A stretch of DNA of 64,000 nucleotides from Acidobacteriota bacterium. GTDB lineage: Bacteria; Acidobacteriota; Terriglobia; Terriglobales; Acidobacteriaceae. The position numbers and the translations under genes were made by a program. Where the stretch lies: the NCBI GenBank assembly GCA_003225555.1, contig QIAM01000086.1, positions 1-64,000 of the forward strand. Direction: 5' to 3'. Positions 63,851 to 64,000 of this stretch are shown piece after piece (position 1 is the first letter of the stretch; each line of letters starts with the position of its first letter). The notes under the pieces are model-generated. The model made no database searches. It had not been told where the DNA came from and worked only from the letters and a program-made list of their open reading frames with translations.

Positions 63851-63866
63851 TGTGTCTGGGCATTTT

Positions 63867-64000
63867 CTAAAGACCTTGTTCGCGAGATGTTGCAGCGAGC
63901 CGTTTCTCCGGGAGGAAATACTTGGCAGGAATCAGTACAAAAATGAAAAACGAAGCGTAGATCGAGATATACGCCAATGGCGCCGAGAGAAAATACAGTG
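63867..64000 (-). CDS. Partial membrane protein, TMEM175/DUF1211-like C-terminus
   Basis: The C-terminal 43 residues of a gene cut by the window edge: a hydrophobic helix (LSAPLAYISIYASFFIFVLIPAKYF) followed by a charged LPEKRLAATSREQGL end. The pattern of a last helix beginning near SxPLAxxS and ending in LPEKR resembles bacterial TMEM175-type potassium channels (DUF1211), but too little is visible to be sure. Confidence 0.45.
   Translation of the reverse strand, partial: LYFLSAPLAYISIYASFFIFVLIPAKYFLPEKRLAATSREQGL

Overview
The window reads as a chromosomal segment of a free-living, GC-rich, Gram-negative-type bacterium, most likely an Acidobacteriota of the Koribacter/Terriglobia type. 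That is inference from gene content and style: secretins, TonB-like and SPOR proteins, sialidase-like and GH3/GH15 secreted or storage enzymes, many palindromic repeats, and codon usage. No rRNA gene is present to fix the taxonomy. Coding density is high and no phage, plasmid, insertion sequence or CRISPR was seen.

Layout. 1-8.3 kb: two secreted small proteins, then a c-di-GMP/signalling block (membrane GGDEF cyclase, REC-HD-GYP phosphodiesterase, and a divergent 1169-residue hybrid histidine kinase whose terminal receiver lacks its Asp). 8.5-14.1 kb: an ArsR regulator, a SPOR protein, a DinB-NfeD-slipin cluster, and a type II NADH dehydrogenase. 14.2-17.5 kb: a polytopic membrane protein and a sialidase-like secreted protein. 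17.5-27.4 kb: one long minus-strand tad (Flp pilus) operon, flp-cpaB-cpaC-cpaE-cpaF-tadB-tadC, that continues into a DUF192 gene and a proline-rich TonB-like gene; the 52-residue Flp pilin was found by reading the DNA. 27.7-31.5 kb: three polytopic GT-like membrane proteins, one a paralogue of the protein at 14.2 kb. 31.6-36.9 kb: an FHA-GAF-PP2C phosphatase, a GH15 glucoamylase and a secreted helical-repeat protein.

36.9-49.9 kb is a phosphate/polyphosphate island: pstS, ppk, sixA, ppx, a CHAD protein, pstC-pstA-pstB-phoU and a secreted phosphoesterase. PHO-box-like direct repeats with 11-bp period stand before both pstS and pstC, so phosphate uptake, polyphosphate synthesis and breakdown, and P scavenging appear to be encoded together.

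50-64 kb is mixed: GH3 beta-glucosidase with a LacI-like palindrome upstream, glutamine-dependent NAD synthetase, a DsbA-like lipoprotein or periplasmic thioredoxin, an orphan TPR-secretin, a YmdB-type phosphodiesterase, an SDR, a C45-type hydrolase, a second DinB protein, tRNA-Ser(CGA), TadA, a 51-residue membrane protein, an orphan NuoI-like ferredoxin, a P/T/G/S-rich secreted protein, and a truncated membrane gene at the right edge.

The most distinctive signal is a set of palindromic repeats. One family has a TCTCGC-N7-GCGAGA core in four copies with outer arms that change together. Copies of two families lie inside conserved genes without breaking the frame (NDH-2, the 541-residue membrane protein), and an unexplained insert of about 33 residues sits in the ArsR regulator.
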